A model generated the notes under the pieces. The model worked only from the letters and a program-made list of their open reading frames with translations, ran no database searches and was not told the DNA's origin. This document shows positions 1 through 10,500 of a stretch of DNA of 64,000 nt, in pieces. Location: the NCBI GenBank assembly GCA_028284665.1, contig JANQRG010000041.1, positions 62,001-126,000 on the forward strand, read 5' to 3'. A program made the translations under genes and the position numbers. This DNA is from Croceivirga sp. (lineage in GTDB: Bacteria > Bacteroidota > Bacteroidia > Flavobacteriales > Flavobacteriaceae). Position 1 is the stretch's first letter, and each line of letters begins with the position of its first letter.

Positions 1-284
1 CCATTGCCGCGATAACCCTTGCATATGCCCGTCCTGTTCTAATGCGGTTTTGTTTTGGGGCTAACTATGATTTTCAAGGCTTCACATTCAAAAGCACCAC
101 GCGATTACAGCGTATTACATTACTGTTACTACTAGTTTTATTACAACATGTAGTATTCTTCACTTTAGAAATTTTAAGTTTTTCCCATATCCTATTAATT
201 TTAAAGAAAATATTATTTACCGGTATAGCCACGTTAGTACTTTGCGTACTGTTGAGCTCACTGTTTGCGATGGAAATGGATTAG
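1..284 (+). CDS. mreD: Rod shape-determining protein MreD, C-terminal part (5' end outside window)
   Basis: Frame is open from the window start through the ORF at 42..284; hydrophobic C-terminus; directly upstream of mrdA and rodA. Confidence 0.7.
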   Translation, partial: IAAITLAYARPVLMRFCFGANYDFQGFTFKSTTRLQRITLLLLLVLLQHVVFFTLEILSFSHILLILKKILFTGIATLVLCVLLSSLFAMEMD

Positions 285-318
285 ACCCGGTTTTTAGGGA
301 ACGATTAAAGTACCTTTT

Positions 319-2184
319 ATGCGAAAATTATTGCTGTCATCTTTTATTATTGTTATTGGGATTACCTTTGTAGGGAGACTTTCGTATTTACAATTATTCA
401 GCTTTTCTCCCAATCAGATCCTGGAAGATCCCGCAATTAAATCGGTTTATGAGTATCCGGAAAGGGGGTATATCTATGATAGAAACGGAAAGCTTTTAGT
501 GGGCAATCAACCCGCCTATGATGTCATGGTCATTCCGAGGGAAACCCGGATGTTAGATACCCTGGAATTTTGTTCTCTTTTAAAAATTACGAAAGAGGAT
601 TTCCTGGAGAAAATGGGACAGGCAAGAATATATTCCCCAAGATTGCCTTCCGTTCTTGTTCCACAATTGTCCAAAGAAGATTATGCAAGCTTACAAGAAA
701 AAATGCGTAAGTACCTTGGTTTTTATATTCAAAAACGCTCGCTACGTGATTATAAGACCAATAGTGGCGCCAATGTACTGGGATACATCAGTGAAGTCAA
801 TGAAACGGACTTAAGGACAAATCCATATTACCGCGCTGGCGAACTTAAAGGACGGACAGGAATTGAAAAGCAGTACGAAGATGTACTAAGGGGTAGAAAG
901 GGTGTGAAATACATCCAAAAAGATCGTTTTAACCGGGACATTGGACCCTATAAAAATGGCAGGTTAGACACTTTGCCCGAATTAGGAAAGGAATTATATG
1001 TTACCATCGATAAAGACCTCCAGGAATATGGAGAACGGTTAATGAACGGAAAACGAGGTGGTGTAGTGGCGATAGAGCCATCAACCGGGGAAATTTTGGC
1101 GATGATCTCGGGGCCTACCTACAATCCATCTTTACTTGTTGGGCGAGAACGTTCCAGAAATTACACCAAATTGCATTACGACAGTATTGCTAGGCCAACA
1201 TGGGATCGTTCTATTTTGGCGGAACCCTCCCCAGGTTCCCCATTCAAAACCCTTAATGCTTTAGTTGCACTCCAGGAAGGGGTTATCGACACCAATACCA
1301 AATTTACCTGTTACAACGGGTTTTACGTGGGCAACCAAAAGAAGGGATGTCATTGCGGAGGAGGAGTACGAGACCTCAATTCCGGCATCTTTCGTTCCTG
1401 TAATGCTTATTTTGCCGGTACCTTCAGAAAGATTTACAGTAAATATCCCACTACGGATGAAGGGATGGACGCCTGGGAAAAACATATGAAAAGTTTTGGA
1501 TTAGGCGATTATTTAGGAGTAGACCTCCCAACAGGACGCCCCGGAAGAATCCCCGATAAAACGTTTTACGATAAATGGTACGGGGATAACCGATGGGCGT
1601 CATCCACCATTATTTCCAATGCTATCGGGCAAGGTGAGATCGCCGCTACGCCAATTCAGCTGGCCAATATGACCAGTGCTATTGCCAACCGAGGGTATTA
1701 CTACACCCCTCATCTCATCAAAAAAGTGGGCGCTAATAGTATCGCTTCGAGGTTTACGGAAAGAAAGTACACCACTATTGACAAGGAACATTTTACCCCG
1801 GTAATTCGGGCCATGGCAAATGTCTACAAGTATGGGACGGCACGTTGGATACAAATTCCTGATATAGAAATTGCCGGAAAGACAGGAACCGTTGAGAACT
1901 TTACCAGAATAGACGGTGAACGTGTTCAACTAACCGATCACTCTATTTTTACAGCATTTGCCCCTGTTGAACAACCAAAGATTGCCATTGCCGTTTACAT
2001 AGAAAATGGTTACTATGGCGCGCGTTACGCCGGTCACATTGCCTCATTGATGATTGAAAAATACCTTAAGGGAACTATTACCCGTAAGGATCTGGAAAAG
2101 AAAATGTTGGAAAAGACACTGGAACACGAATACGCGAAACCGCTCAGTGGGGAACCTTTCAAGATAAACGAGTATGTCTGGTAG
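319..2184 (+). CDS. mrdA: Penicillin-binding protein 2 (peptidoglycan D,D-transpeptidase)
   Basis: N-terminal TM, SxxK (SPFK), SCN and KTGT motifs; followed by rodA. Confidence 0.95.
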   Translation: MRKLLLSSFIIVIGITFVGRLSYLQLFSFSPNQILEDPAIKSVYEYPERGYIYDRNGKLLVGNQPAYDVMVIPRETRMLDTLEFCSLLKITKEDFLEKMGQARIYSPRLPSVLVPQLSKEDYASLQEKMRKYLGFYIQKRSLRDYKTNSGANVLGYISEVNETDLRTNPYYRAGELKGRTGIEKQYEDVLRGRKGVKYIQKDRFNRDIGPYKNGRLDTLPELGKELYVTIDKDLQEYGERLMNGKRGGVVAIEPSTGEILAMISGPTYNPSLLVGRERSRNYTKLHYDSIARPTWDRSILAEPSPGSPFKTLNALVALQEGVIDTNTKFTCYNGFYVGNQKKGCHCGGGVRDLNSGIFRSCNAYFAGTFRKIYSKYPTTDEGMDAWEKHMKSFGLGDYLGVDLPTGRPGRIPDKTFYDKWYGDNRWASSTIISNAIGQGEIAATPIQLANMTSAIANRGYYYTPHLIKKVGANSIASRFTERKYTTIDKEHFTPVIRAMANVYKYGTARWIQIPDIEIAGKTGTVENFTRIDGERVQLTDHSIFTAFAPVEQPKIAIAVYIENGYYGARYAGHIASLMIEKYLKGTITRKDLEKKMLEKTLEHEYAKPLSGEPFKINEYVW

Positions 2185-3451
2185 GAACATACTGAGACGG
2201 TTGGATTGGTTGACCGTACTTTTGTATTTAATTCTTGTTTTTTTTGGATGGATCAATATTTACAGCACTACGCTGGCCGATAGTACCGCATTTTATGATT
2301 TTTCCACACTTTACGGCAAACAACTCTTTTTTGTAGGGCTTTCCCTGGTTTTTATAGTGCTTACCCTATCCATTGAAAGTAGTTTTTTTGAGCGTTTTGC
2401 CAGCCTGTTCTATATCATTTCCATTATTCTTCTAGCTGGCTTATTCCTTTTTGGAAAAACCATAGCCGGGGCAACTTCCTGGTATGACCTTGGCTTTTTT
2501 AATTTTCAGCCCTCGGAGTTGGGAAAACTGACCACGGCTTTGGCTATGGCCAAATATCTGAGTGATATTCAAACTGATCTGAAAAGAAGAAAATATCAAT
2601 GGTATGCTATTCTAATATTACTAATCCCAATTGCTTTGATCCTACCACAGCCGGATCCCGGTAGTGCAGTGGTATATTTTTCGCTCTTTTTTGTGTTATT
2701 CCGGGAAGGGCTTCCCTTACAATACCTTGGTTTTGCTGTGCTTTTGATCTTATTGTTTGTCGCAACATTGAAATTTGGAGTGATTTGGGTGTGTATTGGT
2801 TTGGGTATTCTCACTTCCTTGTTCTTTTTGTTCAAAAGAGCAGATTTTAAGGTTCCGACCTTTCCCCTGATATTATTTTTGGTAGGTTGTATGATTGTTT
2901 CCCTTTCGGTAAATTTTGTCTATAACAACGTCTTTGAGCAACGACATCGTGATCGATTTAGCCTTTGGCTCAGCCTGGAAAAAGATCCTATCCGCCTGGA
3001 GCAGATCAAAAAGACCATCGGTTATAACACCTATCAGGCGGAAAAAGCGATAGAGTCCGGAGGGTTTAAAGGGAAGGGGTTTTTAGAGGGTACCCGAACT
3101 AAAGGCGACTTTGTACCTGAACAACATACCGACTATATTTTTAGCTCAGTTGGAGAGGAATGGGGATTTCTTGGGACCGCATTCATCATTGTTCTTTTCA
3201 CACTTTTCTTTTTGAGGCTAATTCATCTGGCAGAACGGCAAAAACGAAGTTTTAGCAGGATGTACGGCTATGGTGTAATCTCGATTTTGTTAATGCACTA
3301 TTTTGTAAATATCGGTATGGTGATTGGCTTACTACCCACTATAGGAATTCCGCTACCCTTCTTCAGCTATGGAGGTTCCGGATTGCTCTTCTTTACCGCA
3401 ATGCTCTTCATCTTTTTAAAACTTGACGCTGCCAGATTGCGAGAGCTTTAG
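2174..3451 (+). CDS. rodA: Rod shape-determining protein RodA (SEDS glycosyltransferase)
   Basis: Multi-TM SEDS protein with the C-terminal GIPLPFFSYGGSGL motif; start overlaps mrdA. Confidence 0.95.
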   Translation: MSGRNILRRLDWLTVLLYLILVFFGWINIYSTTLADSTAFYDFSTLYGKQLFFVGLSLVFIVLTLSIESSFFERFASLFYIISIILLAGLFLFGKTIAGATSWYDLGFFNFQPSELGKLTTALAMAKYLSDIQTDLKRRKYQWYAILILLIPIALILPQPDPGSAVVYFSLFFVLFREGLPLQYLGFAVLLILLFVATLKFGVIWVCIGLGILTSLFFLFKRADFKVPTFPLILFLVGCMIVSLSVNFVYNNVFEQRHRDRFSLWLSLEKDPIRLEQIKKTIGYNTYQAEKAIESGGFKGKGFLEGTRTKGDFVPEQHTDYIFSSVGEEWGFLGTAFIIVLFTLFFLRLIHLAERQKRSFSRMYGYGVISILLMHYFVNIGMVIGLLPTIGIPLPFFSYGGSGLLFFTAMLFIFLKLDAARLREL

Positions 3452-4248
3452 AATTTCCAGCCAGATACCTCTACCCTTTGTTCTATCTCATGTTCAAGAT
3501 CATCATGTAATCCGTGAAAGAAGTCCAGGCCAGTAACCGTTTCCAGCCTATCTACCGGGATCAAAAATTCCGAGAGTGGTTTTGTACTTTCTTCATGTGG
3601 GATCAAAAAGGCTAACACCTTATAGTTATCCTCTCTTTTGCGAAGTACTACTTTGAAAAATGCTTCCGGGACATCTACATCCTCCATCCCAATTTCTGAA
3701 AGATGCTCTTCCAAAACACCTCCTGTGATCACATAGAGCGTCCCATAACGTTTGCACCATCGTCTCACCTGCAATTCCAATCTATTCCAAATCCCGGAAT
3801 TAAATGCATTCTTCTGAGGCGAAATATTACTGGTATAAAAAGTTTCGTTATAGGCAAATTCTGAAAACCGACGGTCTCCGGCAGGGCACAAATGGCCCCT
3901 ATCGTACCCGGAACCCCTATAATTCCGCCAATCCGCAGACTTTGATGTCACTTTAGGATCTTCGAGAAAGTACGGCCGTTCCCGATCTTCGTAAGTCAAA
4001 TGGGCTTTCTCCAAGCGATATGCCACCCATTCCGCCTGTTCATGTGGCTCACTATAGGACAGCATGTAAAAATCATGGGTAACTATTGCATTAAAAGTAG
4101 TGCTCGGTAGCAGCTCTTTTTCAAATGGTGGTTTCGCTTCGCTATCTGGGTCCGAATATGGGCTTGGGGTATAAAAATTTTCAAACAGCCAGAACCCAAC
4201 TATACATAGTAGTAACAATAGCGTATACATTAGGCGATTACGGGACAT
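3448..4248 (-). CDS. DNA/RNA non-specific endonuclease (NUC superfamily), N-terminal membrane anchor
   Basis: DRGHLCPAGDRR active-site motif; hydrophobic N-terminus. Confidence 0.9.
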   Translation of the reverse strand: MSRNRLMYTLLLLLCIVGFWLFENFYTPSPYSDPDSEAKPPFEKELLPSTTFNAIVTHDFYMLSYSEPHEQAEWVAYRLEKAHLTYEDRERPYFLEDPKVTSKSADWRNYRGSGYDRGHLCPAGDRRFSEFAYNETFYTSNISPQKNAFNSGIWNRLELQVRRWCKRYGTLYVITGGVLEEHLSEIGMEDVDVPEAFFKVVLRKREDNYKVLAFLIPHEESTKPLSEFLIPVDRLETVTGLDFFHGLHDDLEHEIEQRVEVSGWKF

Positions 4249-4305
4249 AACTCTAAGTAATATACCATTGGTAAATATAGCGTAGATCAGGACTTACCTA
4301 AACTT

Positions 4306-4336
4306 TTTGTTCATAAAATCCATACGCTTACTTTTG
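4306..4336 (+). promoter_or_regulatory. Bacteroidota sigma-A-type promoter (TTTG-N19-TACTTTTG) for the sua5-like gene
   Basis: TTTG at 4306-4309, 19-nt spacer, TACTTTTG at 4329-4336, just upstream of the CDS start. Confidence 0.65.
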
Positions 4337-4352
4337 TCCAAATTGTGTTTTC

Positions 4353-5324
4353 TTGGCGATAATTACGAAAGATATTTTATCTGCAAAAAGGGTACTGGAC
4401 GCTGGAGGACTTGTAGCCATTCCCACAGAAACGGTGTATGGCCTGGCAGCAAAAGGAACGGATCCTACCGCCCTGAAACAAATTTTTGAAACCAAAGGGA
4501 GGCCGGTAAATAACCCTTTGATACTTCACTTTGCTACTCTTGAATCAATTCGGCCTTTTGTAAGCGAAATGCCCGAAGCGGTTAAACATCTGGCAAATAA
4601 TTTCTGGCCTGGTCCTTTAACCCTGCTTTTACCTAAGTCCAAAAAGGTTCCTGAGGTCATCACGGCGGGGCACGATCGTGTTGCGGTACGCATTCCTAAT
4701 CATCCGTTAACCTTGGAACTGTTACAAAAACTGGAGTATCCTTTAGCTGCTCCAAGCGCCAATCCTTCTGGCTATATCAGCCCAACCCGACCTGAACATG
4801 TAGCACAGCAATTAGGGGAAAAAATTCCCATGATTTTGGATGGTGGGCCGTGCAAAAGCGGCATTGAATCTACTATTCTGGGTTGGGATAAGGAGTTACC
4901 TGCGGTCTACCGGCCAGGCACCATTACTACTGAAGAAATAGCGGCGGTACTTGGCACAACTCCTCAGACACATCAGAAGAGCACCACGATACTTGCACCG
5001 GGAATGTCCCTTTCACACTATGCTCCAAGAACTCCTACTATTGCTACAATAGCTGTTTTAAAGGAATTGGAAAGGCACCAGGGGAAAAAAATAGGCGTAA
5101 TCACCTTAAAGTCGGGATTTGGAGACCAATTTTTAGTTGAAAAAGAAGTGATACTTTCCCCTCAAGGTTCATTGCAGGAAATGGCACAAAAACTATACGC
5201 CACCATGTACGAACTGGATGCAATGGATTTAGACCTCATTCTTATTGAATTCGCCCCGGGCGAGGGTATGGGCAAGGCCATAAACGACCGTTTAAAACGC
5301 TCATCAACGCACTACAATCCATAA
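4353..5324 (+). CDS. L-threonylcarbamoyladenylate synthase (Sua5/YciO/YrdC/YwlC)
   Basis: IPTETVYGLAAKG and KGRPVNNPLILH motifs, C-terminal Sua5 domain; probable TTG start. Confidence 0.9.
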   Translation: MAIITKDILSAKRVLDAGGLVAIPTETVYGLAAKGTDPTALKQIFETKGRPVNNPLILHFATLESIRPFVSEMPEAVKHLANNFWPGPLTLLLPKSKKVPEVITAGHDRVAVRIPNHPLTLELLQKLEYPLAAPSANPSGYISPTRPEHVAQQLGEKIPMILDGGPCKSGIESTILGWDKELPAVYRPGTITTEEIAAVLGTTPQTHQKSTTILAPGMSLSHYAPRTPTIATIAVLKELERHQGKKIGVITLKSGFGDQFLVEKEVILSPQGSLQEMAQKLYATMYELDAMDLDLILIEFAPGEGMGKAINDRLKRSSTHYNP

Positions 5325-5359
5325 AACCAAAACCGTATTACGGCTTAAAGTGTCGCCCG

Positions 5360-7552
5360 TTATCCCTTAACGCTGGCGAGCTTCGTATTTTGGTTTTTCA
5401 ATGCATTAAGTTGCAAATCTTGCAAAACATTTATGGCTTCCTCAACATAGACATCGCGAGCCAGATCCTGATGCCATCGGTCTCGTTTCTCCCGAAGAAC
5501 CGGATCCTGGGTAAAGAGCTCTTGCTCATATTTGAGCGACTCAAAGGTAAGTTTAGAGTCATAATCCGTTAAGGATTTAAAATAATTGGATTTTTCCTTA
5601 TTCTTTTCCTGCCTGCTGCTATATTGCTCGTAGTTGAGTGAAACTTCATTTTCATTCTGCTGTTCCTGCAACCACCTTGCGTTCTCTTCAATCAACTTCA
5701 CTTGAGAATTCAAGGCAAGACGTGCACTACTTCTTTCTATGGTACCCTCGTAGTCCATATAACCTTCCCAAACCTCATAATCTGCAGGTGATATTCTATC
5801 CCAGCCTAGCGGATTTTCCTGATCCCGCTCCCCCAAATCGATGTAGCTGTACTTATCCGGCACAACAATATCACTTTTAACCCCTTCCAATTGGGTAGAT
5901 CCTCCGTTGATTCGATAGAACTTTTGGGTAGTTATCTTGATTGCTCCTAAATTGCCGTGCTCATTGCTTCGTACAATATTATCCAGAGGAATTACATTTT
6001 GAACCGTTCCTTTACCAAAGGTTTGCTTGCTTCCAATAACGATTGCTCTCTTATAATCCTGCATCGCTGCCGCTAAGATCTCAGACGCGGAGGCAGACAA
6101 CTCATTCACCAAAATGACAAGGGGGCCATCCCACTGTATGCGCTCATCTTTATCTTCGTGAATTTCCTTTTTCTTTCCGGAAGAACGAACCTGTACTACC
6201 GGACCATCTTTAATAAAGAGACCCGCCATCTCCACTACCGTTTTTAGGGAACCTCCTCCGTTATCCCTAAGATCTAAAACAAGGCCTTCAACACCTTCTG
6301 TTTTTAGTCGTTCTACTTCTTTGGCGACATCCGTGGCAGCATTGCGCTCCGTGTAATCATCAAAATCTACATAGAATTTCGGCAAATTGATGAGTCCATA
6401 CTTTTTATCTTCTTTGATAACTGAGGCCGATTTTACATATGATTCTTCAAGCTCAACTACGTCTCTGGTAATGGAAACCACATCAACAGTACCATCCACT
6501 TTTCGTACCGTTAGGTCTACTATGGTTCCTTTTGGCCCTTTGATTAGTTTTATGGCATCGTCAAGTCGCATCCCAACAATATCAATAGGTTCCTCTCCAT
6601 TTTGACCCACTTTTAAGATCTCATCACCAACTTCTAAGCTTTTAGCCCGCCATACCGGGCCTCCGGAAATAATTTCCACAACTTTTGCGCCTTCCGGTTT
6701 TTTCTGCAAACGAGCACCAATACCTTCGAACTTCCCGGACATACTGATATCAAACTTATCCTTTTCCTCCGGAGCAAAGTAGAAGGTATGCGGATCAAAT
6801 TCATCTACAATCGTATTGATGTATTGTACAAACCAATCCTTACGCTCCAGATCATCAATAAAATCGAAGAAATCGTCTAGTGTGGTTTTAGTACTCTCCC
6901 GGGATGCCGCTTCTACTTCCGCCAACGACATATTCTTTAGCTCCAACTGTGCAGGATCCAAGTTTTCAACATCTACCTCCACGCTCACCGAGCCATCGTC
7001 CGGCCCACCGGAAATTGCAGTTTTTCTAATTTTTACTTTGTTGTCATATACCCCAAGCGCGTTGTACTTGAGTTGCTTTCGCCAGCGTTCTTTGAGTTCA
7101 CGTCTGTTTTTAGCATAAGGAACCTCATCATAATCAATAGTAATACTTTCCTCTTTAGCAAAATCAAAAGGCTCCTCCAGTACTTCAGTATAGATTTCCT
7201 GCGCTTCATCCATACGTTTCATCAGGCGCTGATACACCAGATTAAAAAATGAAATATCCGTATTCTTGATCTGATCATCTATCTGGAACTTATACTGCTC
7301 AAATTCCCGAATGTCACTTTCCAGGAAATAGCGTTTGGTGGGGTCAATGATGTCTATAAAATCTTCAAAGACATTTGAAGAAAACTTATCATTGATATCT
7401 TTAGGCTCATAGTGCCCACGTTCCAGAACATATGTAATCAAATCCAGTAACAACTTATCTTTATCATCATTCTCAAAAGATTTGTTGGTAAAACTACAGG
7501 AAGCCACTGCGATTAGTATGACTAAAAAAGCGAGTACAAAATTCTTTTTCAT
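5360..7552 (-). CDS. Carboxy-terminal processing peptidase (tail-specific protease, S41)
   Basis: PDZ domain, S41 catalytic region (VNELSASASEILAAAMQDY), DUF3340-like C-terminus, lipoprotein-like signal. Confidence 0.93.
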   Translation of the reverse strand: MKKNFVLAFLVILIAVASCSFTNKSFENDDKDKLLLDLITYVLERGHYEPKDINDKFSSNVFEDFIDIIDPTKRYFLESDIREFEQYKFQIDDQIKNTDISFFNLVYQRLMKRMDEAQEIYTEVLEEPFDFAKEESITIDYDEVPYAKNRRELKERWRKQLKYNALGVYDNKVKIRKTAISGGPDDGSVSVEVDVENLDPAQLELKNMSLAEVEAASRESTKTTLDDFFDFIDDLERKDWFVQYINTIVDEFDPHTFYFAPEEKDKFDISMSGKFEGIGARLQKKPEGAKVVEIISGGPVWRAKSLEVGDEILKVGQNGEEPIDIVGMRLDDAIKLIKGPKGTIVDLTVRKVDGTVDVVSITRDVVELEESYVKSASVIKEDKKYGLINLPKFYVDFDDYTERNAATDVAKEVERLKTEGVEGLVLDLRDNGGGSLKTVVEMAGLFIKDGPVVQVRSSGKKKEIHEDKDERIQWDGPLVILVNELSASASEILAAAMQDYKRAIVIGSKQTFGKGTVQNVIPLDNIVRSNEHGNLGAIKITTQKFYRINGGSTQLEGVKSDIVVPDKYSYIDLGERDQENPLGWDRISPADYEVWEGYMDYEGTIERSSARLALNSQVKLIEENARWLQEQQNENEVSLNYEQYSSRQEKNKEKSNYFKSLTDYDSKLTFESLKYEQELFTQDPVLREKRDRWHQDLARDVYVEEAINVLQDLQLNALKNQNTKLASVKG

Positions 7553-7751
7553 AATATACTTTTTGGGACCGTGTCTCTTATAAGAAGGTTTATTTTCAAA
7601 TTGCCCTTCAACTACATTTTAAAACCGTATGAATTCCCTAAGATACTGAAAAAATCATGCCAGCTTTCCGGGGCTCATTTAATTTTTTGTTAAACGCAAT
7701 CAAAAGTGCATCCTTGTGAAAAACGTATTTTTACGGCAATAAGTATAAGAA

Positions 7752-8531
7752 ATGGAAAAACCGCTTATTTTGGTGACCAATGATGACGGTATTACTGCTC
7801 CCGGACTGAGAACTTTAATTCAGCTGATGAAAGAAATAGGTGAAGTAGTGGTCGTGGCGCCGGATAGTCCCCAATCGGGTATGGGACACGCGATTACCGT
7901 TGACAATACCCTCTATTCCCAGAAAGTGGTTGTCGATAAGGAAAAAGGAGCTCCTTTAGAATATTCTTGCAGTGGTACACCGGCAGACTGCGTTAAACTA
8001 GCATTGCAGGAAATTTTGGATCGCAGGCCGGCCATTGTGGTCAGCGGTATTAACCATGGTTCCAATGCTTCTATTAATGTAATCTATTCCGGCACTATGA
8101 GTGCTGCTATTGAAGCAGGAATTGAGGGTATCCCGGCAATTGGTTTTTCACTCTGCGACTACTCCTGGAATGCAAATTTTGAAGGAGCTAAAACTGAGAT
8201 ACAGCGAATAGTCGCCGAGGCATTACTGCATGGAATGGCAAAAGGCACGGTGTTAAATGTCAATATTCCAAAAACAGATGGTAAACGCCCTAAAGGTATT
8301 AAGGTTTGCCGACAGGCCAGGGCAAACTGGAAAGAACAATTTGATAAGCGTACCAGTCCCAACGGTAAAGAATATTATTGGCTAAGTGGCGAATTTGAAT
8401 TGCTGGACAAGGGAGAGGACACCGATGAACACGCCTTAAAAAACGGTTACATTTCGATAGTTCCTACACAATTTGACCTTACAGCTCACCACGCTATCCA
8501 GCACATCAATAATTGGAATTTGCATGAATAA
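7752..8531 (+). CDS. surE: 5'/3'-nucleotidase SurE
   Basis: ILVTNDDGITAPGL and VSGINHGSN motifs. Confidence 0.95.
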   Translation: MEKPLILVTNDDGITAPGLRTLIQLMKEIGEVVVVAPDSPQSGMGHAITVDNTLYSQKVVVDKEKGAPLEYSCSGTPADCVKLALQEILDRRPAIVVSGINHGSNASINVIYSGTMSAAIEAGIEGIPAIGFSLCDYSWNANFEGAKTEIQRIVAEALLHGMAKGTVLNVNIPKTDGKRPKGIKVCRQARANWKEQFDKRTSPNGKEYYWLSGEFELLDKGEDTDEHALKNGYISIVPTQFDLTAHHAIQHINNWNLHE

Positions 8532-8811
8532 GAAAACAAAGGAAATTGCTATTGGTTTTATCGTGGGGGGTATTGCCAACACTTTTGGAACGCTATTGTA
8601 TATCGTACTTTTTTCAGATCTATCCATTATGGCCACTTTTGAAGCTGCAATAGCACAAGGCTATTTTGGAAGTCTGTTGGCACTTGGGGCCATTTTAAAT
8701 CTTGTTGCCTTTTTCGGTTTTTTACGTTTAAAACGGGATTATCGTGCCCGGGGGGTAATGATTGCTACCCTTTTGACCGCTGTAATCATTTTGATTTACA
8801 AATTCATATAG
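8524..8811 (+). CDS. Small hypothetical membrane protein
   Basis: MNKKTKEIAIGF start overlaps the surE stop; three hydrophobic segments; between surE and lpxB. Confidence 0.75.
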   Translation: MNKKTKEIAIGFIVGGIANTFGTLLYIVLFSDLSIMATFEAAIAQGYFGSLLALGAILNLVAFFGFLRLKRDYRARGVMIATLLTAVIILIYKFI

Positions 8812-9921
8812 ATGCGCTACTACATTATTGCAGGAGAGGCTTCCGGGGATCTTCACGGCTCCAATCTTATCGAGGCGCTCAAAAAGAGAGATCCCAACGC
8901 GGAAATTCGATGTTGGGGAGGTGATCTCATGCAACAAGCGGGAGGAGAGTTGGCCAAACACTACAAAGAGATGGCCTTTATGGGATTCCTGGAGGTCATA
9001 ACAAACATGCGTACTATTTTCAGGAATATTAGTTTTTGCAAGAAGGATATTCAGCAGTTTGCCCCAGATATAATCATTTTTATTGATTTTTCAGGCTTTA
9101 ACTTAAGAATTGCCAAGTGGGCCAAAGAACAACGCTTTGTCACAAACTACTATATCTCTCCTCAGGTATGGGCATCCAGGGCGTCCAGGGTGCAAAAAAT
9201 TAAAAAATATATTGATACGATGTATGTTATTCTCCCATTTGAGAAAGCGTTTTATGCCCGGTTCAATTATCAAGTCCATTTTGTAGGACATCCTTTATTG
9301 GATGCCATTGCCAATGCCGAAATCATCGGGGAGAATGCGTTTCGGGAAGCTTATCATCTGGATCCGGAGAAAAAATTGGTGGCCTTGTTGCCGGGAAGTA
9401 GAAAACAGGAGGTTCGCAAAATGCTTTTGGTAATGCTTTCGTTAGCCCCTTCTTTCCCGGAATATCAATTCGTGATCGCCGGAGCCCCTAGTCTGGACAG
9501 AACGTTTTACCAACCTTTCCTCACCAATACAACGGTAGGATTTGTTTCCAATCAAACGTACACTTTATTGTCGTACGCGCATGCCGCCCTGGTCACCAGT
9601 GGTACCGCTACCCTGGAAACCGCGCTCTTTAAAGTACCGCAGGTAGTATGTTATAAAGGAAACTGGATCTCCTATCAAATCGCAAAACGCATTATTACCC
9701 TGGAGTATATTTCCTTAGTCAACCTGATTATGGAAAAAGAAGTGGTAAAAGAACTCATTCAAAACGACTTAACCCCTGCTAATCTCCAAAGCGAACTACA
9801 AAAGCTCTTGGAACCGTCCCATCGAATGCAGGTGCTTCACGACTATGACACTTTAGAAAAAAAGTTGGGAGGACCAGGCGCCAGCAAAAAAGTTGCCGGT
9901 TTGATCGTTGAAAATCTGTAA
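8812..9921 (+). CDS. lpxB: Lipid-A-disaccharide synthase
   Basis: GEASGDLHGSNLI and LPGSRKQEV motifs. Confidence 0.95.
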   Translation: MRYYIIAGEASGDLHGSNLIEALKKRDPNAEIRCWGGDLMQQAGGELAKHYKEMAFMGFLEVITNMRTIFRNISFCKKDIQQFAPDIIIFIDFSGFNLRIAKWAKEQRFVTNYYISPQVWASRASRVQKIKKYIDTMYVILPFEKAFYARFNYQVHFVGHPLLDAIANAEIIGENAFREAYHLDPEKKLVALLPGSRKQEVRKMLLVMLSLAPSFPEYQFVIAGAPSLDRTFYQPFLTNTTVGFVSNQTYTLLSYAHAALVTSGTATLETALFKVPQVVCYKGNWISYQIAKRIITLEYISLVNLIMEKEVVKELIQNDLTPANLQSELQKLLEPSHRMQVLHDYDTLEKKLGGPGASKKVAGLIVENL

Positions 9922-9951
9922 TTTTATATTCCAAGAAAATATTCTTCTTGG

Positions 9952-10500
9952 ATGCGCCGCATACTTTTCATCGTACTTACCTGTTTCTTATTCAGCAATT
10001 GTATTGTAAAGAAAAAGACCACTTACAGCAAAACCCGAACAGTAACCGTAGCGTCAAAAGAAGGTGAGGCTACAAAGAAGTCCCGTAAGAAAAAGAAAAA
10101 AAAGTCTCAAGAAAAAAGCGAAGCAGACAAGATTATTTCGACCGCACTCACCTTTTCCGGTACGCGGTATAGATTTGGCGGTACTACCAAAAAAGGAATG
10201 GATTGTTCCGGTTTGGTGTACACAACGCTTAAGGAAAACAAAATTGATTTCCCCAGAATGTCCCATGAAATGGCAACCAAAGGGAAGCGCATACAGTTAG
10301 AAAAGGTACAACGGGGCGATCTCCTTTTCTTTAAGACCAAAAAGCGGGGAAAGCGAATTAATCATGTGGGACTGGTCGTACAAGTGGAAGGAGATGACAT
10401 CCAATTTATTCATGCTACGTCCTCGCGTGGAGTGATCGTATCTTCTCTTCGCGAAGGGTTTTGGAACCATGCCTTTATCAAAGCCACACGGATCTTGTAA
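9952..10500 (+). CDS. C40 family peptidase (NlpC/P60), lipoprotein
   Basis: MDCSGLVYTTLK catalytic Cys motif and NHVGLVV His motif; lipobox-like FLFSNC. Confidence 0.93.
   Translation: MRRILFIVLTCFLFSNCIVKKKTTYSKTRTVTVASKEGEATKKSRKKKKKKSQEKSEADKIISTALTFSGTRYRFGGTTKKGMDCSGLVYTTLKENKIDFPRMSHEMATKGKRIQLEKVQRGDLLFFKTKKRGKRINHVGLVVQVEGDDIQFIHATSSRGVIVSSLREGFWNHAFIKATRIL

Noticed and set aside
1220-1420. PBP2 with SPFK and a Cys-rich GCHCGGG segment as an atypical transpeptidase
   Set aside because: SxxK, SCN and KTG motifs are all present; the Cys-rich segment appears usual for this phylum as far as I recall.
1600-1929. 109-aa antisense ORF inside mrdA, and many similar antisense ORFs in the track
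   Set aside because: Fully overlaps a strongly supported gene and has no recognisable domain; treated as chance open frame.
3448-3451. Overlapping stop codons of convergent rodA and the endonuclease gene (TTAG)
   Set aside because: Common compact arrangement in bacterial genomes.
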